The notes beneath the pieces are model-generated. The model made no database searches, was not told the DNA's origin, and worked only from the letters and a program-made list of their open reading frames with translations. A DNA stretch of 64,000 nt from Clostridium sp. N3C. GTDB taxonomy: Bacteria; Bacillota; Clostridia; Clostridiales; Clostridiaceae. Position numbers and translations under genes: made by a program. Below, one piece after another: positions 38,511 through 47,625 of this stretch. The DNA is taken from contig NZ_FMJL01000004.1 in NCBI RefSeq assembly GCF_900095445.1, forward strand, positions 1 to 64,000, in the 5' to 3' direction. Each line of letters opens with the position of its first letter. The stretch's first letter is position 1.

Positions 38511-39422
38511 TTAAAATAATGCTTCCACAAACATTTTTTCGTCAAATTCCTGTAGATCTTCAATACCTTCTCCTACACCAATAAAGTATACAGGTATATT
38601 TAACTCTTTCTGAATAGCTATTACTACGCCACCTTTAGCAGTTCCATCTAATTTAGTTAATATAATACCATCAAGATCGCAAACTTCCTTAAATTGCTTT
38701 GCTTGAATTATTGCGTTTTGCCCTGTAGTTGCATCTAATACCAATAGAGTATTTTTATTAGCTTCACCATACTCCCTTTGAATTACTCTATTAATCTTAG
38801 AAAGCTCATCCATTAAGTTCTTCTTATTATGCAATCTACCGGCAGTGTCGCATATGAGTAAATCTGCCTTTCTAGCCTTTGCTGCTTGAATAGCATCGTA
38901 AACTACGGCAGCTGGGTCTGCCCCTTCCTGTTGTTTTATAAGATCCACTCCAGATCGATTACTCCATACTTCCAATTGTTCAATGGCTCCAGCCCTAAAA
39001 GTATCCGCAGCTGCTAACAACACTTTTTTGCCATTATTTTTATATAGATTTGCAATCTTACCAATGGAAGTTGTTTTACCAACTCCATTAACTCCTACTA
39101 TTAACAGCACATTTTGATCTCCGGCTATAATATCTTTTTTACTGCTAGATTGAAGCTGCTCAGCAATCACTTCTTTTAAAAGGTCTTTAACACCAGCTGG
39201 ATCCTTAAGCTTTTTTTCCTTGATTTTTAACTTTAAATTATCAATTATTTCCATAGTTGTATTCATACCAATATCCGCTGTTATAAGTAACTCTTCTAGC
39301 TCCTCATACATTTCCTCATCTATGGTTACTGTGAATTTTAATACTTCAGTAATTTTGTCTGTAAAAGATGATTTAGTCTTAGATAGACCATTCTTAAGTT
39401 TATCAAAAAAATTTCCAAACAT
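38511..39422 (-). CDS. ftsY: Signal recognition particle receptor FtsY
   Basis: Membrane-associated GTPase that docks SRP-ribosome complexes. The 303-aa protein is the short form (N and G domains, no long acidic A domain) with G1 GVNGVGKTTS at 110-119, LAAADTFRAGAIEQLEVW, CDTAGRLHNKKNLM and TKLDGTAKGG. Follows smc directly (12-bp gap), the classic smc-ftsY-ylxM-ffh order. Confidence 0.97.
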   Translation of the reverse strand: MFGNFFDKLKNGLSKTKSSFTDKITEVLKFTVTIDEEMYEELEELLITADIGMNTTMEIIDNLKLKIKEKKLKDPAGVKDLLKEVIAEQLQSSSKKDIIAGDQNVLLIVGVNGVGKTTSIGKIANLYKNNGKKVLLAAADTFRAGAIEQLEVWSNRSGVDLIKQQEGADPAAVVYDAIQAAKARKADLLICDTAGRLHNKKNLMDELSKINRVIQREYGEANKNTLLVLDATTGQNAIIQAKQFKEVCDLDGIILTKLDGTAKGGVVIAIQKELNIPVYFIGVGEGIEDLQEFDEKMFVEALF

Positions 39423-39434
39423 AATAACATCCTC

Positions 39435-42400
39435 CTAAGCTTTTGATAAATCTACTGATACAACTTTTGATACACCCATTTCTTCCATGGTAACTCCATA
39501 TAAAACATCACTAGCCTCCATTGTACCTTTTCGGTGGGTGATTACGATGAACTGTATGTTTTTCGAGAAGGTTTTTAAGAACTCTGCATATCTAGCTACA
39601 TTAGCATCATCTAGAGCTGCTTCTATTTCATCAAGTATGCAGAAAGGAGTTGGTTTCATTTTCAGTATGGCAAAGAGTAGTGCTATTGCGGAAAGTCCCT
39701 TTTCTCCACCGGACATCAAGTTAATGTTTTGCAACTTTTTACCTGGAGGTTGAACATTTATGTCTATGTTAGCACTTAATTCATCACCTTCACCAAGAAT
39801 AAGATCGGCACTGCCACCTTTAAACAACTGTCTAAAGGTTTCATTGAAATAAGCTCTTAATTTATTAAAGTTTTCATTGAAAACCTCCCTCATTTTAGTG
39901 GTCATCTCATTTATAACGTCATTGAGCTCATTAATTGCCTTAGTCAAATCGTCTCTTTGGCCAGACATAAAGTTATACTTTTCAGTAAGTTGCTCATATT
40001 CCTCTATAGCGCCTACATTTACAACTCCTAAAGCTGTTATATTAGATTTTAACTCTGCCACTTCTCTTTTTACTTCCTCGGAATTGCTTATTTCTCTTTT
40101 ATATTTTTGTGCTTCCGCCAAGGTAATATTGTATTCATCATTGAGCTTTCCTAAATAATTAGTTTTTTCTGATTCATATTTAGTCATTGTTAATTCTAAT
40201 CTATGTTTTTCTGAATCCTTTGCAGAGATAACTCCTACTAATTCTTCTTCTTCCGAATTCTTCTTCTTAATATTATCTTTTATTTCAATTTTTATTACTT
40301 CGTATTCCTTAAACTTTTCTTCTAAAGCCTTTACTTTTTCATTCAATTCTTCTAATTTAGCATTATTATTTCTTACTGCTTCATTACTTTCAATAATGGT
40401 TTCGTTAGCTTGATTAATTTCTTCTAATAACTGTGCTTTTCTTCCTATATAATTTTCAATATCTTTAGCTATTCTTTCTAACTCCCTAATTTTGCTGTTT
40501 AAAACTTCGTCCCTTTGAGCCTTATCAATTTTAAGTTTTACTAGCTCTTCCTTATTGCTTTCTATATCTTTTCGTTTTTGTTCCGTTACTATTTGTAAAT
40601 TGTCCATGGATTTACGGATTTCTTTTTCTTTATTCTCACATTTACTTATTTCAAGTTCTATACTACTAATACTTTCATCGTATTTTTGCAACTTTTCTTC
40701 TATAGACTGAATCTCTTGGAAGATAACTTTTGTATTCTTCTTCAACTTTTCCGAATCTTCTAATATAGCTGAAATTCTGCCTTGAACCTTGGTAATGTCT
40801 ATTTGATTAAAATGAATCTGATCTTTCTCATTAAGCACAGAATTATCCAATTCTTTCAACTGACTTTTAAGGGATTCTAGTTCTACACTAAGTGATTTGA
40901 TTTTCTCTTTACCTTCCTCAATTTTTTTCTCCAAGTCTTTAATTTCTTTCTTTCTACCTAAAATATTTGTAGACTTCTTCTGTTGACTTCCTCCCGTTAA
41001 AGATCCCCCTGGATTTACAATATCACCAGACAAGGTTACAATTTTAAAGCTAAAAGAAGCTCTTTTAGCAATCTTTAAAGCATTGTCTAAATCATTACAT
41101 ATAATGGTTCTACCCAAAACATAGTTTACTGCAGATTCAAATTCTTCTTTATATCCAATTAAATCACTAGCTATTCCTATATAGCCTTCCATCTTAGTAA
41201 GATCTTCAGCTACTTTTATTTTCCTTCCCTCAATAATATTTAAAGGTAAAAAAGTAGCACGTCCTAAATTATTAACCTTTAAATGTTCAATTAAAGTCTT
41301 TGCTATATTATCATCTTCAGTTATTATGTCAGATACTGCCCCACCTAGAGCTACCTCTATAGCTTCTACTAAATGATCTGGAACCTTAATTATGTTACCG
41401 AGCAAGAAAGTTTTACCTTTTGCCATTGGAATCTTATTATCTTCGATATTTATCATTAAAGACTTTGCTGCTCGATTATAACCTTCAAAATGCTTTTCTA
41501 AATTCATTAATGCATTATGATTAGCTTCTAATCTATTGGTAATTAAAGATGTTTCCTTATAAATTTTCTCTAAATCAGTATATTTTTTAGATAAAGAAGC
41601 TATTTGCCTCTTATATTCTTTTATTCTGCTTTCTCCTTTAACAATTTCCTCTTGTAATTTTACTTGTTCATCTTCCAATGCTTTGACTGTTGTAGCGTTT
41701 ATTGCTAAAGATGTGTTAAAACCTTCATATTGGGTTTTTAACTGATCTTGCCTTTTAAATAAATTGTCCTTATTAATTTTAGCTGAAGTAATCTCATTTT
41801 TATATTCAGAAATTCTTCTAAGCAATTCAATAAGCTCTTGATTGTATATATTAAGATTCTCTTCTCCAAGATTTACTTCTTTATTTAATTCTTCCAAAAG
41901 TAATTCTAAGCTCTTAATTCTCTCATCATTTTTATTCTTATCTAGCTGTTGCTCCTTTAATTGAATTTCCAAAGTATTTCTTTGATCGCTTAAGACCTTT
42001 AATTTTTCTATAATTTCTTCCTTTTCTTTTTCATATCTTTCAATGTAATCTCTTAAAGTTGATATTCTTTCTGTAAGAACTTGATTTTCTGATATTAAAC
42101 TTTGCTTATTATTTAAGCAATTGTAATAATTATCTTTGTCATTTATACTTTGTTGCTCATGTTCCTCAAGTTCCTTTTGAAGCTTATCTAAAGAAGCTTT
42201 TATGGCATCCTTCTGTGAATATAATCCCTTAAGCTCCTCATTAATATTTTTAATCCTTGTGTTGTATTCATCTATTTTTACCTCATTTTTTTCAATGAGA
42301 TGAATTAGTATAGATACTTCTTTCTCCTTTAACTGTTCTGAAAGTTCTAAAAACCTTTTAGCTTTCTCATACTCAATACGTAAAGGATCTAATCTTTCCT

Positions 42401-42995
42401 CATATGTGGACAGTATATCATTAATTCTTACTAAATTTTGTTCTGTATTAGCAAGTTTCTTCTCCGCTTCTTCTTTTCTGGTTTTAAACTTTACAATACC
42501 AGCAGCTTCTTCGATTAAATTACGTCTTTCTTCTGGTCTTCCGCTTAATATAGCTTCAATTTTACCTTGACCAATAATTGAATAACCTTCTTTTCCAATA
42601 CCAGTATCCATAAACAATTCTTGAATATCTTTCAATCTGCAAAGAGTGTTATTTATATAGTACTCACTTTCACCAGATCGATATAATCTTCTTGACACTG
42701 TAACATCAGAATACTCTATAGGTAACTGATAATCACTATTGTCCAAAGTTATTGAAACTTGAGCAAGACTAAGACCTTTTCTATACATAGTACCAGCAAA
42801 TATAACATCCTCCATCTTGCCCCCTCTTAAATTTTTAACGCTTTGTTCACCTAAAACCCATCTCACAGCATCAGAAATATTGCTTTTACCGCTGCCATTA
42901 GGTCCTACTACTGCGGTGACACCATTTTTAAATTTTAATTCTGTTTTATCTGCAAAAGATTTAAATCCTCTAATTTCAAGTGACTTCAAAAACAT
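39435..42995 (-). CDS. smc: Chromosome segregation protein SMC
   Basis: Condensin ATPase that organizes and segregates the chromosome, acting with ScpA/ScpB. The 1186-aa protein has Walker A GPNGSGKS at 31-38, a long coiled coil, a central hinge (about 500-680, with GRATFLPLNI and NPGGSLTGGSQ), a returning coiled coil and the ABC signature LMSGGEKGLSAIALLFAIL with Walker B FCILDEIEAALDDANV near the C-terminus. The ATG at 42995 follows AGGAGTG; that site overlaps the stop of the 31-aa ORF upstream. Confidence 0.96.
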   Translation of the reverse strand: MFLKSLEIRGFKSFADKTELKFKNGVTAVVGPNGSGKSNISDAVRWVLGEQSVKNLRGGKMEDVIFAGTMYRKGLSLAQVSITLDNSDYQLPIEYSDVTVSRRLYRSGESEYYINNTLCRLKDIQELFMDTGIGKEGYSIIGQGKIEAILSGRPEERRNLIEEAAGIVKFKTRKEEAEKKLANTEQNLVRINDILSTYEERLDPLRIEYEKAKRFLELSEQLKEKEVSILIHLIEKNEVKIDEYNTRIKNINEELKGLYSQKDAIKASLDKLQKELEEHEQQSINDKDNYYNCLNNKQSLISENQVLTERISTLRDYIERYEKEKEEIIEKLKVLSDQRNTLEIQLKEQQLDKNKNDERIKSLELLLEELNKEVNLGEENLNIYNQELIELLRRISEYKNEITSAKINKDNLFKRQDQLKTQYEGFNTSLAINATTVKALEDEQVKLQEEIVKGESRIKEYKRQIASLSKKYTDLEKIYKETSLITNRLEANHNALMNLEKHFEGYNRAAKSLMINIEDNKIPMAKGKTFLLGNIIKVPDHLVEAIEVALGGAVSDIITEDDNIAKTLIEHLKVNNLGRATFLPLNIIEGRKIKVAEDLTKMEGYIGIASDLIGYKEEFESAVNYVLGRTIICNDLDNALKIAKRASFSFKIVTLSGDIVNPGGSLTGGSQQKKSTNILGRKKEIKDLEKKIEEGKEKIKSLSVELESLKSQLKELDNSVLNEKDQIHFNQIDITKVQGRISAILEDSEKLKKNTKVIFQEIQSIEEKLQKYDESISSIELEISKCENKEKEIRKSMDNLQIVTEQKRKDIESNKEELVKLKIDKAQRDEVLNSKIRELERIAKDIENYIGRKAQLLEEINQANETIIESNEAVRNNNAKLEELNEKVKALEEKFKEYEVIKIEIKDNIKKKNSEEEELVGVISAKDSEKHRLELTMTKYESEKTNYLGKLNDEYNITLAEAQKYKREISNSEEVKREVAELKSNITALGVVNVGAIEEYEQLTEKYNFMSGQRDDLTKAINELNDVINEMTTKMREVFNENFNKLRAYFNETFRQLFKGGSADLILGEGDELSANIDINVQPPGKKLQNINLMSGGEKGLSAIALLFAILKMKPTPFCILDEIEAALDDANVARYAEFLKTFSKNIQFIVITHRKGTMEASDVLYGVTMEEMGVSKVVSVDLSKA

Positions 42996-43005
42996 AAATA
43001 CACTC

Positions 43006-43101
43006 CTAACCAAGAAATGCCAAAACTGATGTTAATACAAAAGCTATTAATACGAATATTACCAAAGCCCTTAATAATTTTTGCCTTTTTCTATAATTCA
43101 T
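43006..43101 (-). CDS. 31-aa putative single-pass membrane peptide
   Basis: An ORF of 31 codons immediately upstream of smc: a short basic start (MNYRKRQKLLRA) followed by one hydrophobic stretch of ~19 residues. It has GGGAGTG eight bases upstream of its ATG, and its TAG stop overlaps the smc ribosome site. I do not recognise a family. The charge pattern predicts N-in membrane insertion. It could alternatively be a leader ORF coupling translation to smc. No other genes sit between it and spoVS except a terminator. Confidence 0.55.
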   Translation of the reverse strand: MNYRKRQKLLRALVIFVLIAFVLTSVLAFLG

Positions 43102-43171
43102 AGAAGTAACACTCCCTATTTTTATACTCAGTAATATACAATATTACTTTAATAGTTTATAGCAAATATTT

Positions 43172-43201
43172 AAAAAAAACAACTCCATGCAGAGCATGGA
43201 G
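43172..43201 (-). terminator. strong terminator after spoVS
   Basis: Minus strand CTCCATGC-TCT-GCATGGAG followed by TTGTTTTTTTT. Isolates spoVS from the 31-aa ORF and smc. Confidence 0.9.
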
Positions 43202-43211
43202 CTTCTCTTTA

Positions 43212-43472
43212 CTATCTAGGTTCTACAATAAATTTAATTGCTGTTCTTTCCTCGCCTTCAATAACTATTTCTGAGAAGGCAGGTACTACCACTAAATCTA
43301 TCCCATTGGGAGCTACAAATCCTCTCGTTATTGCTATTGCTTTTACTGCTTGATTAACCGCTCCAGCACCTACTGCTTGCACTTCAGCTGCTGAATTTTC
43401 TCTTAACACAGCTGCCAATGCGCCGGCTACAGATTTTGGTTGTGAATGAGCTGATACTTTTAATACTTCCAT
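43212..43472 (-). CDS. spoVS: Stage V sporulation protein S
   Basis: Alba-like small protein required at stage V of sporulation in Bacillus and affecting septation. The 86-aa protein matches the family over its whole length: EVLKVSAHSQPKSVAGALAAVLRE, AAEVQAVGAGAVNQAVKAIAI, FVAPNGIDLVVVPAFSEIVIEGEERTAIKF. Behind AGGGGG. Bounded by a 50-bp gap upstream and a strong terminator downstream, so it can be expressed alone. Confidence 0.96.
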   Translation of the reverse strand: MEVLKVSAHSQPKSVAGALAAVLRENSAAEVQAVGAGAVNQAVKAIAITRGFVAPNGIDLVVVPAFSEIVIEGEERTAIKFIVEPR

Positions 43473-43522
43473 AAATATATTCCCCCTATATCAATTATAA
43501 AAAATAGTACATTATAATTATT

Positions 43523-44608
43523 CTATAAAATATAGTTTTTTCCTTCTTTAACCTTATCTGAAATAAATTCAAATATCGACATTTTCCAACATTTATCTTT
43601 ATACTTAAATGCTATCTCACCGATCTTTAAGCTGTTATCTACCAAAACATTAAGTTTATCTGTAATAATGTATCTTTTCATGTCGTTAAAAAAAAGTTTT
43701 TTATTTGCATATAACTTGGAAATATATTTATAATTTATATAAAGATTAACTTCACCTTCTAAGCTTTTAACTTGCTCCAATATCATATCACACAAAAGGC
43801 TACCCTCTACCAATTCTCTAAAGGCAGGATGATAGGGACCATCTATAATGTCCCTACCTTCAGCAATATTGTCTGTAGCCTGAAGTCCTACTCTTATAAT
43901 TTTTACATTATGAAAGCTATAAATAGAATATATTTCTTTTCCTATTTTAATTGCTTCTTCCAAAGTATAGGGTTTATATTCACCTCTTTTATACATAACT
44001 TCCATAGGAGTATTCTTCAATACTAGGGCAGGATAAATTCTACACAAATCCGGTTTCAACTTTAAACTTTCATAACATGTTTCAAGATCTTTTTCAAAAG
44101 TGTCTCCTGGAAGTCCAAGCATTATTTGATGTCCTAGTATAAAACCATAATCTTTTATTTTAATGGAAGCATTAACAGTATCAGCTTTACTATGTCCCCT
44201 TCCAGCTAACCTAAGAACTTCATCATTCATAGATTGGACACCTAACTCAATAATATCTACGGAAAACTTCTTTAAATTTTCTAATATTAAATCATCAATA
44301 TAGTCAGGTCTTGTAGATAGTCTAATAAAATCTACTATTCCTCTGTCCTTATAATATTTTGCAGCGGTTAAAAGTTCTATTTGCTTTTCTAAAGGAATTG
44401 CAGTAAAGGTACCTCCGAAGAATGATATTTCAACTATGCTATTTTCCCTATCAATTGTCTTTAAATATTCCTCTACAGTATCTTTTACAGTGATTGCGGT
44501 AACCTTTTCTGTAGATCCAGTTATTGAATTTTGATTACAAAATACACAATTATGTGGACATCCTTCATGAGGTACAAAAAGAGGTATTATATAATGATTT
44601 TTACTCAA
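43523..44608 (-). CDS. Elp3-like radical SAM protein (no acetyltransferase domain)
   Basis: The 361-aa protein has the radical SAM cluster motif CPHNCVFC (Cys17, Cys21, Cys24), ISFFGGTF, the RLSTRPDYIDDLIL and ELGVQSMNDEVLRLAGRGH signatures and HQIMLGLPGDTFEKD, resembling the catalytic core of Elp3. Elp3 itself continues into an acetyltransferase (GNAT) domain for tRNA U34 modification; here the C-terminus after ~290 is short and shows no GNAT motif. Similar genes sit between rnc and smc in many clostridia. It overlaps rnc by 8 bp. Substrate unknown; a tRNA- or cofactor-modifying role is inference. Confidence 0.8.
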   Translation of the reverse strand: MSKNHYIIPLFVPHEGCPHNCVFCNQNSITGSTEKVTAITVKDTVEEYLKTIDRENSIVEISFFGGTFTAIPLEKQIELLTAAKYYKDRGIVDFIRLSTRPDYIDDLILENLKKFSVDIIELGVQSMNDEVLRLAGRGHSKADTVNASIKIKDYGFILGHQIMLGLPGDTFEKDLETCYESLKLKPDLCRIYPALVLKNTPMEVMYKRGEYKPYTLEEAIKIGKEIYSIYSFHNVKIIRVGLQATDNIAEGRDIIDGPYHPAFRELVEGSLLCDMILEQVKSLEGEVNLYINYKYISKLYANKKLFFNDMKRYIITDKLNVLVDNSLKIGEIAFKYKDKCWKMSIFEFISDKVKEGKNYIL

Positions 44609-45305
44609 GTTTTTCCCCCAACCTTTCTATTGCTTCTTTAGCCGCTGCTTGCTCCGCTTCTTTCTTACTGTAACCAACGCCCTGGCCTAAAAGACTATTG
44701 TTTGCAGTTACATTTACATAAAACTCTCTCCTATGGGGAGGTCCTTCAAATTTAATTAAATTATACTGTATCTGTACCTCACCATTTTTCTGCAATAGTT
44801 CTTGAAGTCTCGTTTTATAATCTAAAATTATTTCATTATTGATAGCTTTAGATATAATATTCTTAAAATTCTCTAATATATATTTTTTAACTGCTTCAAA
44901 TCCCTTATCAAGATAAATTGCAGCTAACACTGCTTCTACACAGTCTGCTAAAATTGACACCCTTTCTCTGCCACCAGTAAGTTCTTCTCCTTTACTCATA
45001 TAGATATACTTACCTAAATTCCATTGCTTTGCAAGTTCGTATAGAGAGTTTTCACAAACAATCAAAGATCTTAGCCTTGTGAGTTCACCTTCAGATTTTT
45101 CCTCATATGTTTGAAATAGATATTCTGTAATAGTTAATTGAAGCACAGAATCTCCTAAAAACTCTAATCTTTCATTGTACTTAACATTTTTTCTTTGGTT
45201 TGCATAGGAGCTATGAGTGATTGCAATATTTAACAATCTCTTATTGATAAAGGAAACACCTAGTTTTTCCTCTAGTTCTTCTAATAGAATATTATCTAAA
45301 TGCAT
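44601..45305 (-). CDS. rnc: Ribonuclease III
   Basis: Double-stranded RNA endonuclease for rRNA and mRNA processing. The 234-aa protein has the catalytic signature NERLEFLGDSVLQLTI near 45-60, the second acidic site (LADCVEAVLAAIYLD), and a C-terminal dsRNA-binding domain (DYKTRLQELLQKNGEVQIQY...GQGVGYSKKEAEQAAAKEAI). Lies downstream of acpP, as in many Firmicutes. Confidence 0.97.
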   Translation of the reverse strand: MHLDNILLEELEEKLGVSFINKRLLNIAITHSSYANQRKNVKYNERLEFLGDSVLQLTITEYLFQTYEEKSEGELTRLRSLIVCENSLYELAKQWNLGKYIYMSKGEELTGGRERVSILADCVEAVLAAIYLDKGFEAVKKYILENFKNIISKAINNEIILDYKTRLQELLQKNGEVQIQYNLIKFEGPPHRREFYVNVTANNSLLGQGVGYSKKEAEQAAAKEAIERLGEKLE

Positions 45306-45346
45306 AAAAACGCTCCTTTTAACTAAAAAGTATTTGTTTTAATAAT

Positions 45347-45371
45347 AAAGCCCGGATAAAACCGGGACTTT
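45347..45371 (-). terminator. terminator after acpP
   Basis: Minus strand AAAGTCCCGG-(6 nt)-CCGGGCTTT with one bulged base, followed by ATTATT. The T run is weak. Confidence 0.6.
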
Positions 45372-45376
45372 AAAAA

Positions 45377-45613
45377 TTAATTCTCATCAGTGTGAGACTT
45401 TATGTATTCTACTACATCACCAACTGTTGTTACTTTTTCTACCTCTTCATCAGGAATTTCCATATCAAATTCATCTTCTAGTGCCATAACTAGCTCTACT
45501 AGATCCAATGAATCAGCCCCTAAATCATCTACAAAAGAAGATTCCATAGTTATTTCATCTTCATCTAAGCTTAATTTGTCAGCAATGATTTCTCTAACCT
45601 TTTCAAAAACCAT
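45377..45613 (-). CDS. acpP: Acyl carrier protein
   Basis: Carries growing acyl chains on a phosphopantetheine arm. The 78-aa acidic protein contains the attachment serine in [20 protein letters not shown]. Starts behind AGGAGGTG. Follows plsX directly; the fabD and fabG genes that separate plsX from acpP in Bacillus are missing here. Confidence 0.97.
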   Translation of the reverse strand: MVFEKVREIIADKLSLDEDEITMESSFVDDLGADSLDLVELVMALEDEFDMEIPDEEVEKVTTVGDVVEYIKSHTDEN

Positions 45614-45687
45614 CTATTTCACCTCCTGTTGAGTTATTGCTAATACAATAAATGACATAATACCGTCAATACAATAATTGTGCAATA

Positions 45688-46692
45688 TTAATGTTCCTCT
45701 GTCAAGCTATTGGTTATACTTTCTTTTATTTTTTCTATAACTCTCTTTTCATACAATGTATGAGCTTGCTTTATAGCATTCTTAATAGCCCTGGCATCGG
45801 AACTACCATGAGCTTTTATACAAATACCGTTCACTCCTAAGAAAGGTGCTCCTCCTACTTCTTTATAATCAAACTTCTTTTTAAAGTTTTTAAACATAGG
45901 CTTTAAAATAAGTGCACCAATCTTGTTTCTTGTACTAGACATCATTTCACTTTTAAGAATATCAAAAATATTAAAAGCTACTCCTTCATACATTTTAAGT
46001 ACTGTGTTACCAACAAAGCCATCACAAACCAATACATCTACATCCCCGGTAGGAATATCTCTTGGTTCTACATTACCAACAAAATTCAAACTAGAATCCT
46101 TAAGGATTTTGTAGGCAGCCTTGGTTAATTCATTACCCTTTTCCTCCTCAGCTCCTATATTAACAAGGCCAACAGAAGGATTATCAACATTCATAACATC
46201 TTTCATATATATTTGGCCCATGATTCCAAATTGCAATAAGTTAGAGGGCTTACATTCTGCATTAGCTCCGGAATCAATTACCATAAAGGAATTGTTTTTA
46301 CCTGGCATAATAGGTGCTAAAGCAGGTCTTTCTACTCCTTTTATTCTACCGATTATAAAAAGTGCTCCAGCTAAAAGGGCTCCAGTACTGCCAGCAGATA
46401 TTACAGCGTCACACTCCTTAGACTTTACTAAATTTAAAGCCTCACATATGCTTGAATTCTTCTTTTTTCTTATAGCCATTACTGGATGTTCATTAGGACT
46501 AATTACCTCAGAGCAATGAAATATGTCAATTTTACTATTATCGTATTCATACTTCTTTAGTTCCTTTTCTAATATTTCTTTCGGTCCTGTCATAGTTATA
46601 TGTACATCTAAGTCTTTTAATGCCTCTACACATCCTTGAACAACAGCGGATGGAGCATGATCGCCGCCCATAGCATCTACTGAAATCCTCAT
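45688..46692 (-). CDS. plsX: Phosphate acyltransferase PlsX
   Basis: Forms acyl-phosphate from acyl-ACP, the first step to phosphatidic acid with PlsY. The 334-aa protein starts [25 protein letters not shown] and has [52 protein letters not shown] and a C-terminal [21 protein letters not shown] motif. Follows rpmF, as in E. coli, with a terminator-like hairpin between. Confidence 0.96.
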   Translation of the reverse strand: MRISVDAMGGDHAPSAVVQGCVEALKDLDVHITMTGPKEILEKELKKYEYDNSKIDIFHCSEVISPNEHPVMAIRKKKNSSICEALNLVKSKECDAVISAGSTGALLAGALFIIGRIKGVERPALAPIMPGKNNSFMVIDSGANAECKPSNLLQFGIMGQIYMKDVMNVDNPSVGLVNIGAEEEKGNELTKAAYKILKDSSLNFVGNVEPRDIPTGDVDVLVCDGFVGNTVLKMYEGVAFNIFDILKSEMMSSTRNKIGALILKPMFKNFKKKFDYKEVGGAPFLGVNGICIKAHGSSDARAIKNAIKQAHTLYEKRVIEKIKESITNSLTEEH

Positions 46693-46723
46693 ATTACACC
46701 ATTCCCTCTTCTATATTTTTCTA

Positions 46724-46752
46724 AAATAAAAGAAAGTCAAAAGACTTTCTTT
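46724..46752 (-). terminator. terminator/attenuator between rpmF and plsX
   Basis: Minus strand AAAGAAAGTC-TTTT-GACTTTCTTT followed by TATTTT; the stem overlaps the rpmF stop codon. Confidence 0.65.
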
Positions 46753-46933
46753 ACTTTTCTGGATTAATAATTTCTTTTCCCTTATAATAACCACAATTCT
46801 TACAAACTCTATGAGCTAATTTCATTTCATGGCATTGTGGACATTCAACTATTCCTGGTAAACCTAGTTTAAATGTCTGAGCTCTTCTTGAATCTCTTCT
46901 TGCTTTTGAAAATCTTCTTGCTGGATTTCCCAT
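46751..46933 (-). CDS. rpmF: 50S ribosomal protein L32 (zinc-binding form)
   Basis: The 60-aa protein has the basic N-terminus [17 protein letters not shown] and a Zn-ribbon with Cys31, Cys34, Cys44 and Cys47, i.e. the zinc-dependent (C+) paralogue. The start MGNPARR differs slightly from the common MAVPKRKTSK. Located 12 bp after the YceD-family gene, the conserved yceD-rpmF-plsX arrangement. Confidence 0.96.
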   Translation of the reverse strand: MGNPARRFSKARRDSRRAQTFKLGLPGIVECPQCHEMKLAHRVCKNCGYYKGKEIINPEK

Positions 46934-46945
46934 CGTTACACCTCC

Positions 46946-47470
46946 TTAATCTGTTAAAAACAACTCTTTTAGTTTTTCTAGCCTCGGATCCACATTACCG
47001 ATGCTACAATTACATGTCTTTTTATTCAGATTACAACCACATTGTTGGCACAAACCTTTGCAATCCTCATTACACAATTTTTTAATTGGTAAAGACATTA
47101 AAATGTTGTTTTCTAATAGGTCAATTAAATTGATTTTATCTCTATCAAGGAAGGTGATATACTCATCCTCCTCGCTAGGAACCTGCGTAAATTTTTCTTT
47201 TATTTCAATATTTAATAAATACTGAAATCTTTCTAAACATCTAGAACAAAGCAAAGATAGTTTTCCGGTTACAACGCCTTCTAGATAGATTATATTTTCC
47301 AGTTTCCTTATACTTCCTGAAAAACAAATTTTGTCTATTGTTTTGACTTCTGAATTACCAATAAATATATCCTCAGAATCTATGTTGGCATCTATAGCTC
47401 TGTTAGTATTTTTATTGTTATTTAATTCTTTTACATCAATATACATATTTTTATGCTCTGGAATTAACAT
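46946..47470 (-). CDS. YceD (DUF177) family protein
   Basis: The 174-aa protein belongs to the DUF177/YceD family, which precedes rpmF in most bacteria and affects 23S rRNA levels in some. The sequence has the CxxC pair SRCLERF in the middle and a second cysteine-rich tail (CNEDCKGLCQQCGCNLNKKTCNC) that probably binds zinc. Start uncertain: the ATG at 47470 abuts GAGGG, and an ATG at MYIDVKEL eight codons in resembles the family N-terminus but has a weak ribosome site. Driven by the promoter at 47571-47599 with a ~100-nt leader. Confidence 0.82.
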   Translation of the reverse strand: MLIPEHKNMYIDVKELNNNKNTNRAIDANIDSEDIFIGNSEVKTIDKICFSGSIRKLENIIYLEGVVTGKLSLLCSRCLERFQYLLNIEIKEKFTQVPSEEDEYITFLDRDKINLIDLLENNILMSLPIKKLCNEDCKGLCQQCGCNLNKKTCNCSIGNVDPRLEKLKELFLTD

Positions 47471-47570
47471 CCCTCATCTATGATAAGAATATGTAGCAAA
47501 AACCACATAGCTTGAGTCAGAGCTATTTCTCACTCCTTATAGCAAAATAGTTTTCAGAGTAACCACAATT

Positions 47571-47599
47571 ATTATATAAACTCCCCTAAAAAAAGTCAA
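47571..47599 (-). promoter_or_regulatory. yceD-rpmF-plsX promoter
   Basis: Minus strand TTGACT, 17-nt spacer, TATAAT: near-consensus. The leader has a TATGTGG/CTACATA hairpin and an SD-like AAGGAG far from any start. Confidence 0.85.
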
Positions 47600-47606
47600 G
47601 TTAAGT

Positions 47607-47625
47607 CTTATAATTATTTTATAAG
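47607..47625 (-). terminator. weak hairpin after ackA
   Basis: Minus strand CTTATAA-AATAA-TTATAAG at the ackA stop codon, with a T7 run about 14 nt later inside the next promoter spacer. Poor terminator geometry. Confidence 0.3.

Noticed and set aside
46121..46519. 132-codon open frame on the plus strand
   Set aside because: Antisense to plsX; no start signals or known motif.
47480..47540. short leader ORF starting at GTG in the yceD 5' leader
   Set aside because: The GTG overlaps its own SD-like AAGGAG with no spacing; not a plausible start.
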